A DNA stretch of 64,000 nt from Neorhodopirellula pilleata (GTDB lineage: Bacteria > Planctomycetota > Planctomycetia > Pirellulales > Pirellulaceae), in the NCBI RefSeq assembly GCF_007859915.1, contig NZ_SJPM01000001.1, positions 1,209,086 to 1,273,085 of the forward strand, given 5' to 3'. A program made the translations under genes and the position numbers. Positions 44,701 through 51,972 of the stretch are shown here, in pieces. Position 1 is the first letter of the stretch. Each line of letters opens with the position of its first letter. The notes under the pieces are model-generated. The model made no database searches, was not told where the DNA came from, and saw only the letters and a program-made list of their open reading frames with translations.

Positions 44701-46971
44701 GAGGCCGGACGGTTGGTCGCCTCGACAACGACGGGAGATGACGGTTCTTATGAGTTTACCAATCTGCCGTCGGGCAACTACACGATCCGCGAGACCCAAC
44801 CGGCCGGGTATTTTCAGGGCGGTCAAAAAGCGGGTAGCGGCGGCGGGGACGACAGTCTCGACGACGTCATTTCGCAGATCCAAATCGGCGTCGGTCAAAC
44901 GCTGGTGAACTATGATTTTTGCGAAGTCTTGCCGGGCTCGATTTCAGGCAAAGTCTTCAGCGACGTCAACACGAACCGAAAGTTTGACGACACCGAACTT
45001 CCTATTTCAGGCGTCTTGATCGAGTTGGTCGACACTCAAGGGATTGTGGTCGCGACGACACGAACCGACGCCGACGGGTGTTACCGATTCGATGGATTGC
45101 CGCCGGGCACCTATCAAGTTCGTGAGACCCAACCGGAAGGATTCTTCCACGGCGGCCAGGAGGTCGGAACGATCGGCGGACGCATTCTCGCATTCGACGT
45201 GATCGGCGAGATCGTCGTTCGCGGCGGTGATGCTGGGGAGGAATACAATTTCCCGGAACTGCCGCCGGCGACCATTTCGGGATTCGTGTTCCAGGATGGC
45301 GACGCGTTGGTCATGAACAATGCGCCCGATCCGTTGGACCTTCGCCAATTTCGCGACGGGCAATTGACCGACGACGATGCACGATTGTCATCCATCACAT
45401 TGGAACTCCGCGACTTCAGCGGTGTGCCGATCGACGCGGCCGGCAATCAACTCGGCGGCACCGGAGGCGTGATTCGGGTCACGACGGATGCCAGCGGATA
45501 CTACGAATTCACTGGACTGCGTCCCAACCGCGTTTATTCGGTCTATCAATCGCAACCGGACGGTTTCATTGATTCGCTCGATACGGCCGGATCGACGGGC
45601 GGCTTGGCGGTCAACTTGGCGGACTTGGGCGTGGACGGTCTTGCCGTATTGACTCAGCGGCTCGCACCGGGAGCCGATCCGAACTTCGATGCGATTTTCG
45701 ATATCGTGGTCGCCCCAGCGGAAACGAGTCAGCACAACAACTTCAGTGAGATTGTGATTAAGGATCAACCGTTGATTCCGCCGCCGGAGAACGATCCACC
45801 ACCTCAGATTATCGCTCCTCTGGTTCCGATCCAAACATTTGCGACGCCGATCCGACCGGTCGGGTTGCCGCAGTTTGAGGACGTGCCGCCGCCGGTCCTT
45901 GCGAACGACGAATGGGAAGTCAGCTGGCACTTGAGTGTCATCAACGGCGGATTCCCTCGGGGCGATGGACAGGACGAAGAAGGCTTGTTCACGGTAGCCG
46001 GCTTCACGATCAATGATGGTCGATTAGATTTCCAAAGAGCGTCGGCCCGCGATGCCGACCAAGATGTTCTCTTTGGTGGATTGCCGGACTTTCTGTTGCA
46101 AGTGGACCTCTCGAAAGGGCGTTGGCAGTTTCTTCCACGCAAGTCCGAGCTTGGTTCCGGTGACGAGGAAACGCCAACCCAGATCCGGCTCGGACACTCC
46201 GACGCGGTCGCCTTGACGGGCGACTTTAACGGGGACGGCGTCGATGAAGCCGTTTTATTTTGGAGCGGCCAATGGTTCGTCGATTTAAACGGCAACGGCC
46301 TATGGGATGCGGGCGATCTGTGGGTGCGCATGGGCACGGAACTCGATCGTCCGGTCGTCGGGGATTGGGACGGGGACGGAAAAGACGACGTCGGTATCTT
46401 TGGTCGGCGTTGGCACAATGATGCGATGCGGATTCGCCGCGATCCGGGGCTTCCTGATCCGGCGAACCAACGTCGACGACGTTTACAACGTGAGGATTTG
46501 GTTCATCACGAACCGACCGAAGAAGAGCGACAACAACGAGTGCTGTTGCGTGGCCAAGACGGCGAATTACTCGCCGACGCGGTCGACCACGTATTCCAAT
46601 ACGGCGAACAGGTCGACACGCCGCTGGCGGGTGATTGGAACGGAGACGGCATCGACCAAATCGGTGTGTTCCGGTCCGGTCAATGGTTGCTCGACGAAGA
46701 CGGCGACGGACGTTGGACGAGACGCGACCAACCGTACACGTTCGGTAAGCCTGGCGACGAGCCGGTCGTGGGTGACTTTGACGGTGACGGGATCGATGAG
46801 ATCGGCGTCGTGCGGGGCGATCTATGGATCATCGACACCGACGGGGATCGCCGATTGACAGGTAACGATCGTCGGATTCAAGTCCCCCGTTCGAATCCGG
46901 ACTCACAACCGATCGTCGGTGATTTTGACGGTGACAAGATCGACGAACCTGGTTACTACGACGCCGGTTGA
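41725..46971 (+). CDS. Giant surface protein with SdrD B-like and FG-GAP-like repeats
   Basis: An exported protein of about 1,748 residues starting at GTG 41725 behind GGGAGG. The N-terminus has the planctomycete-type LESRRLMTAD motif (about residue 45-55), thought to mark export of giant proteins. Nine SdrD B-like units (about 270-1340) each open with ISGxVYxDxDxD and carry ATTTTxADGxYxFxNL. After a Pro-rich linker, residues about 1405-1745 hold FG-GAP/VCBS-like repeats (VTLTGDFNGDGVDEAVLF, PVVGDFDGDGIDEIGVV) that bind calcium in related proteins. B-type repeats form stiff, calcium-stabilised stalks, so an adhesin or matrix protein is inferred. Confidence 0.9.
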   Translation: MNQKINPTPRRSTFRKRLESWIGSWSPLGSSVGGASANKSRSMRIEPLESRRLMTADPIHVGVVYLETDYLETDSGSDSQGDRFILSFTGGAPGTKLTELRIRTDKDSDGVGIGDPIFDTAPGGRGKNGSHPFLLSPGQSEQVAVEVTDGGQELILRPVDFQAGDQLMFTIDVDEVLRNFPNLDQFNKSLDVITSGQEFQDSILEAVFDAPNYYTANADALFVNDYGDPRASFGLNLPADESNDPNSRPNRSAAAVGTARQEPIPASISGFVYRDDNDSGTKDTGEIGLSGVRVRLEPIDTIAPQASLVTTTGADGSYQFNGIMPGRYRVIEIDQPAGLQDGTDAAGTIRGSVVGTAVNPGDEINGITLAGGDAGINYNFGELPLGSIGGFVYLAAPGADCDGDHEADGSTPVVGAEIQLVNSSGQVIKTTTTQSDGSYRFNDLPKGVYSVIEITPAGLIDGGAHAGEMRTLASNLLVAVGRAVDAGTISDIALPAGGRGEHYNFCEAAPGSISGVVYHDRNDDGVRSSGEEAIAEVLLSLIDSIGNEIATTRTDNQGRYHFADLAPDTYRVVETQPAGFIDGKDSVGLIAGDRVGALGGDKDSLVDVVLRQGLHGVEYNFGERQVASISGRVHVDLDEDCELDPNEVTLEGVLIELKDASGNTIATTRTGADGMYRFDNLVPGTYSVVEQQPAGYFDGGAKAGSEGGRVDSGDRISQINLTSGVNAENYDFCERPPAQISGSVYVDTDADCERDADELGLGGVLIELIDDAGNVVATTTTDADGRYTFTNLRAGEYTVRETQPDGFFHGGQVAGSHGGNDSAADLISAVAIGWGQTLTEYDFCELPPSEISGVVYVDRDEDCFQDPNEEGLSGVLIELIDATGNVVATTTTNADGQYSFTNLRAGEYTVRETQPVGYFHGGQVAGSHGGNDAATDLISAISIPWGQTLTDYNFCELPPSEISGVVYVDTDQDCVRDADEVGLGGVLIELFDEAGRLVASTTTGDDGSYEFTNLPSGNYTIRETQPAGYFQGGQKAGSGGGDDSLDDVISQIQIGVGQTLVNYDFCEVLPGSISGKVFSDVNTNRKFDDTELPISGVLIELVDTQGIVVATTRTDADGCYRFDGLPPGTYQVRETQPEGFFHGGQEVGTIGGRILAFDVIGEIVVRGGDAGEEYNFPELPPATISGFVFQDGDALVMNNAPDPLDLRQFRDGQLTDDDARLSSITLELRDFSGVPIDAAGNQLGGTGGVIRVTTDASGYYEFTGLRPNRVYSVYQSQPDGFIDSLDTAGSTGGLAVNLADLGVDGLAVLTQRLAPGADPNFDAIFDIVVAPAETSQHNNFSEIVIKDQPLIPPPENDPPPQIIAPLVPIQTFATPIRPVGLPQFEDVPPPVLANDEWEVSWHLSVINGGFPRGDGQDEEGLFTVAGFTINDGRLDFQRASARDADQDVLFGGLPDFLLQVDLSKGRWQFLPRKSELGSGDEETPTQIRLGHSDAVALTGDFNGDGVDEAVLFWSGQWFVDLNGNGLWDAGDLWVRMGTELDRPVVGDWDGDGKDDVGIFGRRWHNDAMRIRRDPGLPDPANQRRRRLQREDLVHHEPTEEERQQRVLLRGQDGELLADAVDHVFQYGEQVDTPLAGDWNGDGIDQIGVFRSGQWLLDEDGDGRWTRRDQPYTFGKPGDEPVVGDFDGDGIDEIGVVRGDLWIIDTDGDRRLTGNDRRIQVPRSNPDSQPIVGDFDGDKIDEPGYYDAG
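42535..45740 (+). repeat. Nine in-frame SdrD B-type coding repeats
   Basis: Units begin at 42535, 42886, 43261, 43609, 43942, 44275, 44608, 44941 and 45274. The five intervals from 43609 to 45274 are exactly 333 bp (111 codons) each. Units 5-7 share long near-identical DNA stretches, pointing to recent tandem duplication or conversion. Confidence 0.88.
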
Positions 46972-47017
46972 TGGCCGATCAAAGTAACGCGACACAAGTG
47001 TTGCCTGCTATGATGGG

Positions 47018-48514
47018 ATGCTCCCCCGTCGTTCCCTCGTTTGCAGGCGCATCATGTTCGTCCTTTCACGCAATATCCGAGTTGCCGTTATATTGATCGG
47101 AGTCGTCGCTGGAATTTTCCAATCCGCCCGCGTTCAGGCTCAAGACCAACTCACAACGCTAACGATCAATCGAGAGATCGCGGCCAAGGCCCTTCGTGAT
47201 GCGGGTGGCTACTTTCATCAACAAGTCGCTCGGCATGGCGGTTATGTCTATCACACGATGCTCGACACGAATCAGCGTTGGGGTGAAGGCATCGCTAGTG
47301 AGGATCAGATCTGGGTGCAGCCTCCTGGAACGCCAACGGTGGGGCTCGCGTTCTTGCGAGCTTATTTTGCGACCAACGACCCCGCTCTATTGGACGCCGC
47401 CCGCGATGCAGCCGAATCGCTCGTCGCGGGACAATTGAAATCCGGTGGTTGGACTAATTGCATTGACTTCGATCCCAAAGGAAGCCAAGTCGCCGATTAT
47501 CGCAATCTGCCTGGTCGCGGACGCAACAACTCGTCACTCGATGACGGGCAAACGCAGTCCGCGTTGTTGTTTCTGATGGCGTTCGACGAAGCCACCGAGT
47601 TTCAAAACGCCTCGGTACACGGTTCGGTCGGGTTGGCCCTTGAAGCGCTGTTGGCGGCGCAGTTCGGCAACGGCGGGTTCCCTCAAGTTTGGACAGGCCC
47701 GATCAACAAAGGGATTTCGAAAAAAGCAAGCTTGCCCGAACAGGACGCTCAAACGGTGACACGGATCAAGAACTATTGGGACATGGCGACACTCAACGAC
47801 AACGTCACCGGCTATGTCGCCGACGTCTTGATCGAGGCGGACCGGATCTACAACGATCCCAAGTTTTTGAAACGACTGATACGATTAGGCGGTTTTCTGA
47901 AACTCGCCCAATTGCCGTCACCACAAGCGGGTTGGGCGCAACAATACGACGACGAAATGCGACCGATCTGGGCCCGGAAATTTGAGCCGCCGGCGGTCAG
48001 CAGTGACGAGACGATGGAGGTCCTTGAGACGCTCATGAAGATCAGCTTGGCCACGGGCGACCGGAGTTTCCTCGAACCGATCCCGGCGGCCGCCAAATGG
48101 CTGCAGGCTTCGCGACTTCCGGCCGGTGATTTTGCCCGTTATTACGAATGCGGAACCAACCGTCCTCTGTACATGAAACGGGTCGGAAAGAACTACGAAC
48201 TGACCTACGACGATTCCGACTTGCCCGATCATTATGCTTTCAAGATCGCTGACCGAACCGCGACGCTCGGCCAGAAATACAAGAACGTGTTGGCAGGCAA
48301 GCCATTGCAACCTCAAACGCCGATGTCGAAAATCACCCAACAGGCCGTCACCGCGATCGCTAGCCTTGATGACGAACATCGATGGGTCAGTGTGTACGAT
48401 GGAGCCAGGTTAGTCGGGCAACCCAAGATGCCGATCGGTGCGAGGTATCTTTCGAGCGAAATGTTTGCCGAAAACATGATGGCAATTGCGGACTACGTGC
48501 GGATGATCGAGTGA
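47018..48514 (+). CDS. Pectate lyase-like (PL10/PelA family) exported protein
   Basis: A 498-residue exported protein (ATG 47018, or ATG 47054 which gives a tighter signal peptide: VAVILIGVVAGIFQSARVQAQ). The mature part is an alpha-toroid fold with GWTNCIDFDP, the PL10-type motif NGGFPQVW (about 222), PGWAQQYDDEMRPIWARKFEPPA and TGDRSFLEPIPAAAKWL. PL10 enzymes cleave pectate; relatives in planctomycetes may act on other polyuronates. Its TGA overlaps the GTG of the ABC ATPase gene, so a polysaccharide-related enzyme is translationally coupled to an NMT1-type importer. Confidence 0.85.
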   Translation: MLPRRSLVCRRIMFVLSRNIRVAVILIGVVAGIFQSARVQAQDQLTTLTINREIAAKALRDAGGYFHQQVARHGGYVYHTMLDTNQRWGEGIASEDQIWVQPPGTPTVGLAFLRAYFATNDPALLDAARDAAESLVAGQLKSGGWTNCIDFDPKGSQVADYRNLPGRGRNNSSLDDGQTQSALLFLMAFDEATEFQNASVHGSVGLALEALLAAQFGNGGFPQVWTGPINKGISKKASLPEQDAQTVTRIKNYWDMATLNDNVTGYVADVLIEADRIYNDPKFLKRLIRLGGFLKLAQLPSPQAGWAQQYDDEMRPIWARKFEPPAVSSDETMEVLETLMKISLATGDRSFLEPIPAAAKWLQASRLPAGDFARYYECGTNRPLYMKRVGKNYELTYDDSDLPDHYAFKIADRTATLGQKYKNVLAGKPLQPQTPMSKITQQAVTAIASLDDEHRWVSVYDGARLVGQPKMPIGARYLSSEMFAENMMAIADYVRMIE

Positions 48515-49407
48515 TCCGCGAAACAAACAAGAAACTCAAATTCACTTTAAGTGCTCGCCACTCCCCATTGGTGTTCCCGTCTCGGACTTACGATTTGCCC
48601 GAATCCTCCCCTAACCCATCCGCCACCATTCAACTTCGCGATGCCACTGTTCGGTTCCCTGACGGTATCGATGCGGTCGCGTCAGTTAGTTTGGAGATTC
48701 AACCCGGGGAGCGGATGGCGATCGTCGGACCGAGCGGTTGTGGCAAGACAACGCTATTGCGTGCCATCGCTGGGTTGCAACCATTGACCTACGGGACGAT
48801 CGAGCGAGATCAAGACGAGAGCGGATTTGGGTCGACTTCATTTGTATTTCAGCAACCGGCGCTGCTACCGTGGCGACGCTCGCTCGGCAATGTCATGCTT
48901 CCGTTGGAACTGCAGAATCGAAACAAGCTTGCCGGCAGACAACAACCGGTCGATCGTGCGGGTCGGATCGAGGCGGCCATGAAGGCCCTCGGTGAGGTCG
49001 AACTTACTGAAGCAGCGGACTTATTACCGCATCAGCTATCTGGCGGAATGCGGATGCGAGTTTCGATCGCACGAGCCTTGGTGAATCAACCGAATCTGTT
49101 GTTGTTGGATGAACCTTTTGCGGCGCTCGACGACGTCTTGAGAATGCAACTCGGAGACTTGGTGACCCGATTGTGGACGACTCACGGTTTCACGATGGTC
49201 TTGGTCACACACAATATCGCCGAGGCCATCGAGCTTTGCGATCGAATTTGCGTGATGCATCGTGGCCGAGTCAGCGTCGTTTTGAACAATCCGGTTCACA
49301 CTCAACATGACTTCGCTACTAAGTCAGCTGACTTGCGACGGATGCCCCGGTTCGGAGAATTTTATGGCACCGTCAGTGATCATTTACGGGAGGTCGTTCG
49401 TTCTTGA
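48511..49407 (+). CDS. ABC transporter ATP-binding protein (nitrate/sulfonate/THI5 type)
   Basis: An ABC ATPase of about 298 residues with Walker A GPSGCGKTTLL, Q-loop FVFQQPALLPWRRSL, signature LSGGMRMRVSIARAL, Walker B LLLLDEPFAALD and switch VTHNIAEA, typical of SsuB/TauB-like importers. The start is probably GTG 48511, which overlaps the stop of the upstream gene as GTGA; GTG 48571 is an alternative. With the permease 3 bp downstream and the lipoprotein at 50512 it forms a three-part importer. Substrate is not identifiable. Confidence 0.92.
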   Translation: MIRETNKKLKFTLSARHSPLVFPSRTYDLPESSPNPSATIQLRDATVRFPDGIDAVASVSLEIQPGERMAIVGPSGCGKTTLLRAIAGLQPLTYGTIERDQDESGFGSTSFVFQQPALLPWRRSLGNVMLPLELQNRNKLAGRQQPVDRAGRIEAAMKALGEVELTEAADLLPHQLSGGMRMRVSIARALVNQPNLLLLDEPFAALDDVLRMQLGDLVTRLWTTHGFTMVLVTHNIAEAIELCDRICVMHRGRVSVVLNNPVHTQHDFATKSADLRRMPRFGEFYGTVSDHLREVVRS

Positions 49408-49410
49408 AGA

Positions 49411-50238
49411 ATGAAATTCATGAATGAAGAATGGACCGATCGGCACGACCGAGCGAGAAAACGTTGGCTGACGGAATTAGCATTGTCGTCGGCCAGCGTG
49501 ATCGTCGTTGCGATCATCGCCGTCGTGGTTTGGTACGGCAGTGTTCGTTGGTTCGATTTGCCGCGTATTTTGTTGCCGACCCCAATGGAGGTCGTCGATG
49601 CCGGCTGGCAACGGCGCGGCGATCTGCTGTCCGCTGGGGCAATGACCTTGTATACGGCCACGGTGAGTTTGATCGTGGCGATCGTGATCGGCTCATTGCT
49701 GTCGATCGTATTTAGTCAATCGAAGCTGCTCAAGCGAGCATTCTTTCCCTACGTCGTGTTTCTGCAGACAGTCCCGATCGTGGCGATCGCGCCTCTGCTG
49801 ATCATTTGGAGCGGCTATGAATTCCGAACGGCCGTGATCGCGACCGTCATCATTTGTTTGTTTCCCATCGTCAATAACGTCACCACGGGATTGATTTCGG
49901 TCCGCGTTGAACATCGCGAACTGTTCCAACTTTATGGTGCTTCACGCTGGCAAACTCTCATTCGTTTGCAAATCCCGACGGCGATCCCCTATCTGATTTT
50001 AGGGGCGCGGATCAGCAGCGGATTGGCAGTCATCGGTGCCATCGTCGCGGAATTTTTTGTCAGCAATGGGGCCGATTACGTCGGCTTGGGCGCGTTGATG
50101 ACGGCCTGGCAAGGCTTGTTGAAGACGGATGCCCTGATCGCCGCCTTGGCCGTTTCGACCCTGCTAGGATTGATCTTGTTCGGAGCCGTCGTGTTGATCG
50201 GTCGGTTCTTCTTGTACCGCTACACGCGGGTAAACTAG
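49411..50238 (+). CDS. ABC transporter permease (BPD_transp_1, SsuC/ThiX-like)
   Basis: A 275-residue permease with five or six spans and the cytoplasmic coupling loop EHRELFQLYGASRWQTLIRLQIP (EAA-type). Family motifs include LPTPMEVVDAGWQ and FFVSNGADYVGLGALM. ATG 49411 or 49420 is possible. It follows the ATPase by 3 bp. Its TAG stop (50236-50238) lies in the first bases of the palindromic element at 50235-50485, which separates it from the binding-protein gene. Confidence 0.92.
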   Translation: MKFMNEEWTDRHDRARKRWLTELALSSASVIVVAIIAVVVWYGSVRWFDLPRILLPTPMEVVDAGWQRRGDLLSAGAMTLYTATVSLIVAIVIGSLLSIVFSQSKLLKRAFFPYVVFLQTVPIVAIAPLLIIWSGYEFRTAVIATVIICLFPIVNNVTTGLISVRVEHRELFQLYGASRWQTLIRLQIPTAIPYLILGARISSGLAVIGAIVAEFFVSNGADYVGLGALMTAWQGLLKTDALIAALAVSTLLGLILFGAVVLIGRFFLYRYTRVN

Positions 50239-50485
50239 TGCTTCGTTAAAATTTAATTTTAGGGTGCGCCGAACGCTCTAGCGGGCTGTTGATCTAGTCT
50301 TCATCGAAACCCGAAGCGTGAGCGAGGGATACATACAAAGGACTTAATGGCGATGAATCCCTCGCTCACGCTTCGGGTTACGATTAAATCAACACGCCCC
50401 TAGCGTCGGGCGTTGAGCAATGCCCGCGGCTAGCGCCGTCGGCTCACTTCACTAACCCTCAATTTAAATTTTGACGAGGCAGTAG
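50235..50485. repeat. Nested palindromic repeat element, copy 2, with terminal inverted repeats
   Basis: A 251-bp element. Outermost arms of about 31 bp (50235-50265 and 50455-50485) match in about 26 positions and contain the AAAATTTAA core. Inside are the same modules as the element at 4594-4794: inner arms 50306-50330 and 50357-50381 match in 24 of 25 positions, and GCTAGCGCCGTCGGCTCAC follows at about 50430-50447. No ORF is inside. It sits between the permease and binding-protein genes of one operon; its right end is 26 bp before the ATG of the latter. Confidence 0.85.
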
Positions 50486-50511
50486 TGGTGTTTTTTTCCT
50501 TGAGGTGGACT

Positions 50512-51540
50512 ATGTCGAAGTTTCCCATCGCGTTGACCGGATGTATCGGAGCGATCGTTTTGGTGTTGACCGGATGTGCGGGTGATCGACCGGTCGATGC
50601 CAAGGCAACTGCTCTGGCAACCGCCGGTTTGGAAACCGTTTCCGTGCAGTTGAACTGGTATCCCGAGGTCGAACACGGTGGCGTGTACCAAGCGATGGTT
50701 GACGGTGGCTATCGTGACGCAGAGATCGAGATGACGATCCGTCCGGGCGGACGAGAAACCCCGGTCGCCCCGGAATTGTTGCTCGGTCGCAGCCAGTTTG
50801 CGATCACCAATGCCGACGACGTGGTGTTGTTTCGCAAGGAAGGCGCGGACATTGTGGCCGTGTTGGCAGCGGTTCAGGACCATCCGCGTTGCCTGTTGGT
50901 TCGAGCCGACAGCGGCGTCGAGGGATTCGATGACTTAGCCGGGATGACATTGCAGTGCCAACCCGGGCGAGCGTTTTTGCCCTTCCTTCGTCAGCGTGGG
51001 TATCTCGAGGGTGTCCGCGAGGTGCCGTACTTCAACTCCATCGCCGCGATGGTCAACGATCCTAAAACGATGGTGCAAGCCTACAGCGTTGCGGAGCCTT
51101 TAATCGCCAGGCAACAGGGGCTGGAAGTGCGCACGTTGATGGTCAGTGAACTGGGGTGGAACCCCTACTCGAGTGTTTTGGTCACGACAGGGGAATTGAT
51201 CCGCAAATCTCCGGAATTGGTCCGCAAGGTGGTCCGGGCGACTCAGGAAGGCTGGGTTGACTATCTCGACTCCCCCGACCGTGCCAATGAAGTGATTTTG
51301 AAAGCAAATGGCCATTCGATGACGCCCGAGGCATTGAAATTCGGTAGTGAGGAGTTACGACCCCTGGTTTACGGTGGCATTCGGGCGATCGATCAGGTCA
51401 CCGACGCTCAGCGAAACTCGCTGGGCCAAATGACGCAAGAGCGGTGGCAGCGACTCCTGGACCAAATGTCCGAGCTGAAATTGATCGAGGATGGGTCGAT
51501 TACCCCAAAAGATTGTTTTACGAACGAGTTCCTGCCGTAG
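50512..51540 (+). CDS. NMT1/THI5-like substrate-binding lipoprotein
   Basis: A 342-residue lipoprotein. The signal peptide ends in lipobox LTGC (TGCIGAIVLVLTGCAGD). The mature part is a periplasmic-binding fold of the NMT1/THI5/SsuA group: VSVQLNWYPEVEHGGVYQAMVDG, FAITNADDVVLF, ADSGVEGFDDLAGMT and NSIAAMVNDPKT. ATG 50512 is used because TGAGGTGG lies just upstream; the frame is open to GTG 50485 inside the palindromic element. It completes the importer with the two upstream genes. THI5-type ligands include pyrimidine precursors and flavin-like compounds; the ligand here is unknown. Confidence 0.92.
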   Translation: MSKFPIALTGCIGAIVLVLTGCAGDRPVDAKATALATAGLETVSVQLNWYPEVEHGGVYQAMVDGGYRDAEIEMTIRPGGRETPVAPELLLGRSQFAITNADDVVLFRKEGADIVAVLAAVQDHPRCLLVRADSGVEGFDDLAGMTLQCQPGRAFLPFLRQRGYLEGVREVPYFNSIAAMVNDPKTMVQAYSVAEPLIARQQGLEVRTLMVSELGWNPYSSVLVTTGELIRKSPELVRKVVRATQEGWVDYLDSPDRANEVILKANGHSMTPEALKFGSEELRPLVYGGIRAIDQVTDAQRNSLGQMTQERWQRLLDQMSELKLIEDGSITPKDCFTNEFLP

Positions 51541-51972
51541 AGGGCTGGATTCGCGGATTTCCCGCCGAATCACGATTTTCGCCGCGAAAATTGCGATGTG
51601 CGGCCGGTTCGGACCTTCATCTCTCGGCCGAAGACGCTGTCATTTGACCGGCGATCGGGCGGTAAAATGGCTTGCCGCCGATCCCAAGGGGGAACCAAAA
51701 CCCCGTCTCATCCGTCCAATCCGGCAATACTGGTACAACCGTTTGGGAACCAAAATTCGTTTCGACTGTCGGGAACCCGAAGGGAATTGCCATTGAAAGG
51801 TCATTGGGGCTGAAGGCGCCGTCTCGATCCGATTACGCTGTCAGTCGAGTTAATCTGCGCGGATTGGGTGACCGCGACGGTCTGTGCCGAAAAACCTTGT
51901 CCTACCGATCCCTGCGGGTCGACTTTTCCGATACGTCTCGCTTTTCTAATTGCTCGTTTGAAATCGACGCCG
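51541..51972. other. Intergenic region with one small perfect hairpin
   Basis: About 430 bp. ATTTTCGC-C-GCGAAAAT at 51575-51591 is a perfect 8-bp hairpin 35 bp after the lipoprotein stop but lacks a T run. The rest has no supported gene; it should hold the promoter of the giant protein. Confidence 0.6.
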
